From: Arthrobacter cupressi | GTDB lineage: Bacteria; Actinomycetota; Actinomycetes; Actinomycetales; Micrococcaceae | Reading direction: 5' to 3' | DNA: 64,000 bases | NCBI RefSeq assembly: GCF_900099975.1 | Contig: NZ_FNEI01000011.1 | Span: forward strand, 89,212-153,211 | Shown here: one piece after another, positions 62,074 through 64,000 of the stretch | Numbering within the stretch: the first letter of the stretch is position 1 | Layout: every line of letters begins with the position of its first letter | The notes under the pieces: model-generated | What the model was told of the DNA's origin: nothing | The model's database searches: none | Seen by the model: only the letters and a program-made list of their open reading frames with translations | Translations under genes and position numbers: made by a program

Positions 62074-62850
62074 ATGCGTATAGCCCGGTTTGTTGTTGAC
62101 TCTGATCCCATGTACGGCGTTGTGGAAGGGGAGCCCGGCAGCGAAACCGTCACTGTCATCAATGGCGATCCCTTCTTCCACGGGGTCGAACCCACGTCCG
62201 TGCGGCACAAGCTGGAGGACGTTCGGCTGCTGGCCCCCATCATTCCGCGCAGCAAGGTGGTGGGCGTGGGACGCAACTTCGTGGACCACGCGGCCGAACT
62301 TGGCAACGACGTCCCGGCCCAGCCGCTGCTGTTCCTCAAGCCGAACACCGCCGTCGTCGGTCCGGGCGATCCCGTGGTCCTTCCGGAGTTTTCCGAGGAG
62401 GTCAGCTACGAGGCTGAACTGTGCGTGGTGATCGGCCGGATCTGCAAGGACGTACCGGAAGAACGCGTGGACGACGTCATTTTCGGCTACACCTGCGGCA
62501 ACGATTTCACGGCCCGCGACGCCCAAAAGACCGACCTGCAGTGGGCACGCGCCAAAGGGTTCGATACCTCCGCGCCGCTTGGCCCCTGGATCGAAACGGA
62601 ACTGGACCCGGAGGACATCTCCATCAAGTCCACCCTGAACGGTGAACTCCGTCAGGACGGCAACACCACGCAGATGATCCGCGGCGTCAGGGAACTCGTC
62701 TCGATCGTGTCCCACGCCTTCACCCTGCTCCCGGGCGACGTCATCATGACAGGCACCCCGGCCGGCGTCGGACTCGTGCGCGAAGGCGACCGCGTCGAGG
62801 TCGAAATCGAAGGCATCGGCACCCTGTCCAACCCCATCGTCCGCCGCTGA
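62074..62850 (+). CDS. Fumarylacetoacetate hydrolase family protein
   Basis: This 258-residue enzyme of the FAH superfamily (acylpyruvate hydrolase, oxaloacetate decarboxylase, or 2-hydroxyhepta-diene-dioate isomerase type) has a metal-binding core in SYEAELCVVIG with the two Glu, and a downstream Asp in GYTCGNDFTARDAQ. VIMTGTPAGVG is a further signature. In other actinobacteria a gene of this family often precedes gltX; here the window instead leads into lower-GC sequence. The specific reaction cannot be assigned. Confidence 0.9.
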   Translation: MRIARFVVDSDPMYGVVEGEPGSETVTVINGDPFFHGVEPTSVRHKLEDVRLLAPIIPRSKVVGVGRNFVDHAAELGNDVPAQPLLFLKPNTAVVGPGDPVVLPEFSEEVSYEAELCVVIGRICKDVPEERVDDVIFGYTCGNDFTARDAQKTDLQWARAKGFDTSAPLGPWIETELDPEDISIKSTLNGELRQDGNTTQMIRGVRELVSIVSHAFTLLPGDVIMTGTPAGVGLVREGDRVEVEIEGIGTLSNPIVRR

Positions 62851-62910
62851 CGGCCCTGTCCAAGCGACTCATCAACATCCACACGTGCATCATCCGATAA
62901 TGAGGGAAAA

Positions 62911-63804
62911 TTGACATTAGCTGTAAACGAGAAGACTGGTCTGAAGGAACGGGTACATCCGTTCTATAAGATCCCCGAAGTACACCAGCGGAACGTCAAT
63001 GCGCTTCGCTTCGACGGGCAACCACGCGCCGTTCACACGGTTCCCATAAACAATTCGCTGTCCCTTGATTTCTTCATCCAGACTGGGAAGAGCGACACGC
63101 TTTTTGTTGCGTTTCATGGCGCCAACATGATCGACCGCAACATGTACCCGCGATTTGAACGGGTGCAGTCGCTAAGGAAGATAGCTCCGGCCCTGATCGC
63201 ATTCGCTGATCCGACGATCATGGTCGACCAATCGAGGGAAATGTTGCTCTCGTGGTACCTCGGTGGTCCTGGTTGGGATCCTATGAACGAGATCACCAAG
63301 GTCATCCGGAAGGCCATTGGGAAGACCGGTTCACGACGTGTTGTCTTTGTGGGCGGTTCAGGTGGCGGCTATGCAGCACTCAGAGCCTCGGCTATGACGC
63401 CGGGCTCTATGGCTTTTGTCCAGGCACCGCAGACGTCGATCGCGAGATACATCCCTCACGTCGTGAAGACCTATTTCGACGTTGTTTGGCCAGGTTGGTC
63501 TCAGGAAGACCTCCTAAAGGCTTTCCCGGAGAGATTCGACATGGTTCGGCACTACCAGATGAAGCAGCCCGAGAACTTTGTGTACTACATGCAGAGTCGA
63601 AGCGACCCATCGCATGTGGAGAACCACTATCTGCCGTTCAAAGCGGTGTACGGCGTTCGAGATGACTCAGGTGTTTCCCGGTCAGGTCGCCACAAGTTTG
63701 TCATGTACGACGGTGAAGTGCGTGGACACGGGACTATTCTTGCGCATGAATTTGACTTTCATTTGAGCGAGGCCATGAAGTTCTACGAATCCCATTCGCG
63801 CTGA
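62911..63804 (+). CDS. Alpha/beta-hydrolase-like protein of unknown function, atypical base composition
   Basis: This 297-residue protein is not one I recognise. FVGGSGGGYAAL near residues 147-158 looks like a nucleophile elbow (G-x-S-x-G), and FVAFHGAN near 65-72 fits an oxyanion segment, so an alpha/beta hydrolase fold is likely. The final His could be in GHGT near residue 274. No signal peptide or membrane helix is visible. Codon usage is clearly different from all other genes here, with many A/T third positions and GC near 50-55% by eye. It starts at TTG with GAGGG upstream. Such proteins occur in capsule or wall-glycopolymer loci, which is only a suggestion. Confidence 0.6.
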   Translation: MTLAVNEKTGLKERVHPFYKIPEVHQRNVNALRFDGQPRAVHTVPINNSLSLDFFIQTGKSDTLFVAFHGANMIDRNMYPRFERVQSLRKIAPALIAFADPTIMVDQSREMLLSWYLGGPGWDPMNEITKVIRKAIGKTGSRRVVFVGGSGGGYAALRASAMTPGSMAFVQAPQTSIARYIPHVVKTYFDVVWPGWSQEDLLKAFPERFDMVRHYQMKQPENFVYYMQSRSDPSHVENHYLPFKAVYGVRDDSGVSRSGRHKFVMYDGEVRGHGTILAHEFDFHLSEAMKFYESHSR

Positions 63805-63822
63805 GCTGCGAGAAGCAGCTCA
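63802..63822. other. Short hairpin overlapping the stop of the last gene
   Basis: TGAGCTGC (63802-63809) pairs with GCAGCTCA (63815-63822) across a 5-nt loop, and its first three bases are the stop codon. There is no U-tract. The remaining bases to 64000 are intergenic with no supported gene; only a 20-codon open frame is present. Confidence 0.5.
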
Positions 63823-64000
63823 CAGCAAATGCTGGGCGGGTCCGACCGGCATGCCCAGTAGTTTTCCGCCGTCGATGTTCCTGCTGCCGTCCTAGGTATG
63901 TTGATGGCTCGTACCCGGCTGGTTACTCTATGGCTTCGTCGTTCCGGCAGGCTGATATGAGTTGAGTTAGTCCTTCCAAAGCACCTCCGGAGCTGTCAGG

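Noticed and set aside
63898..63960. 20-codon ORF (starts MLMARTRLV) near the right edge
   Set aside because: It is short, with no ribosome site, no conserved context and an Arg-rich composition expected by chance.

Overview
This window is high-GC actinobacterial chromosome, most likely from the Arthrobacter/Pseudarthrobacter branch of the Micrococcaceae. That placement is inference from gene content and gene style: an NrtR-type regulator heading a nadABC operon, membrane malate:quinone oxidoreductase, many GTG/TTG starts, and a large share of genes with a TANNNT -10 hexamer exactly 6-7 bp before the start codon (leaderless transcripts). No sequence search was possible. There is no phage, transposase or CRISPR array. 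Almost everything is core chromosome, except the last 1.1 kb, where base composition drops and an unrecognised hydrolase-like gene appears.

Layout. 1-11.3 kb: DedA membrane protein (cut by the window edge), a DnaQ-like exonuclease fused to BRCT, DUF4395 and ADP-ribosylglycohydrolase genes, two DUF202 membrane proteins, an aquaporin with a long acidic tail, sbcDC, and an MFS transporter behind a leader hairpin that displays a Shine-Dalgarno sequence. 11.3-17.8 kb: AraC and IclR regulators, an MHS-family metabolite transporter, a phosphoribosyltransferase/hydrolase pair and an amino-acid permease. 17.9-23.8 kb: NAD synthesis operon nrtR-nadA-nadB-nadC-nifS behind a 31-bp palindrome. 23.9-29.1 kb: small membrane and surface proteins (GtrA, DM13, DUF1684, a lipoprotein), a transglutaminase-like protease, and a luciferase-like monooxygenase/MarR operon with its palindromic operator. 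29.3-38.8 kb: RND transporter, mqo, a peptide-type ABC binding lipoprotein, tRNA-Leu, Bcp peroxiredoxin, a second MarR, two identical tRNA-Lys genes, and a PQQ-type sugar dehydrogenase lipoprotein. 38.9-47.5 kb: sunset-domain membrane protein, then ilvD, an ilv leader peptide with attenuator, ilvBNC, and serA. 47.7-58.3 kb: a FtsX-type ABC pair, metG, and a second FtsX-type ABC pair with its histidine kinase and response regulator. 58.4-62.9 kb: leuB, ilvE, DUF1304, a metallo-beta-lactamase-fold hydrolase and a fumarylacetoacetate-hydrolase-family enzyme. 62.9-64 kb: lower-GC accessory gene.

How it works together. Branched-chain amino-acid synthesis (ilvD, ilvBNC, leuB, ilvE) is spread over 20 kb. 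Two of its transcription units (ilvB and leuB) share a closely similar 20-bp upstream element, and ilvBNC also has a Val/Leu/Ile-rich leader peptide followed by an intrinsic terminator. The NAD operon couples NadA, an Fe-S enzyme, to a dedicated cysteine desulfurase.

The most unusual non-coding signal is a family of three 62-66 bp palindromic repeats (near 23.8, 29.2 and 41.8 kb). Each lies within about 15 bp downstream of a stop codon and shares a TCGCAGTTG-TGTCGTTTTG core. Their outer arms differ between copies but stay complementary within each copy. A perfect 11-bp inverted repeat surrounds the start of the histidine kinase gene.
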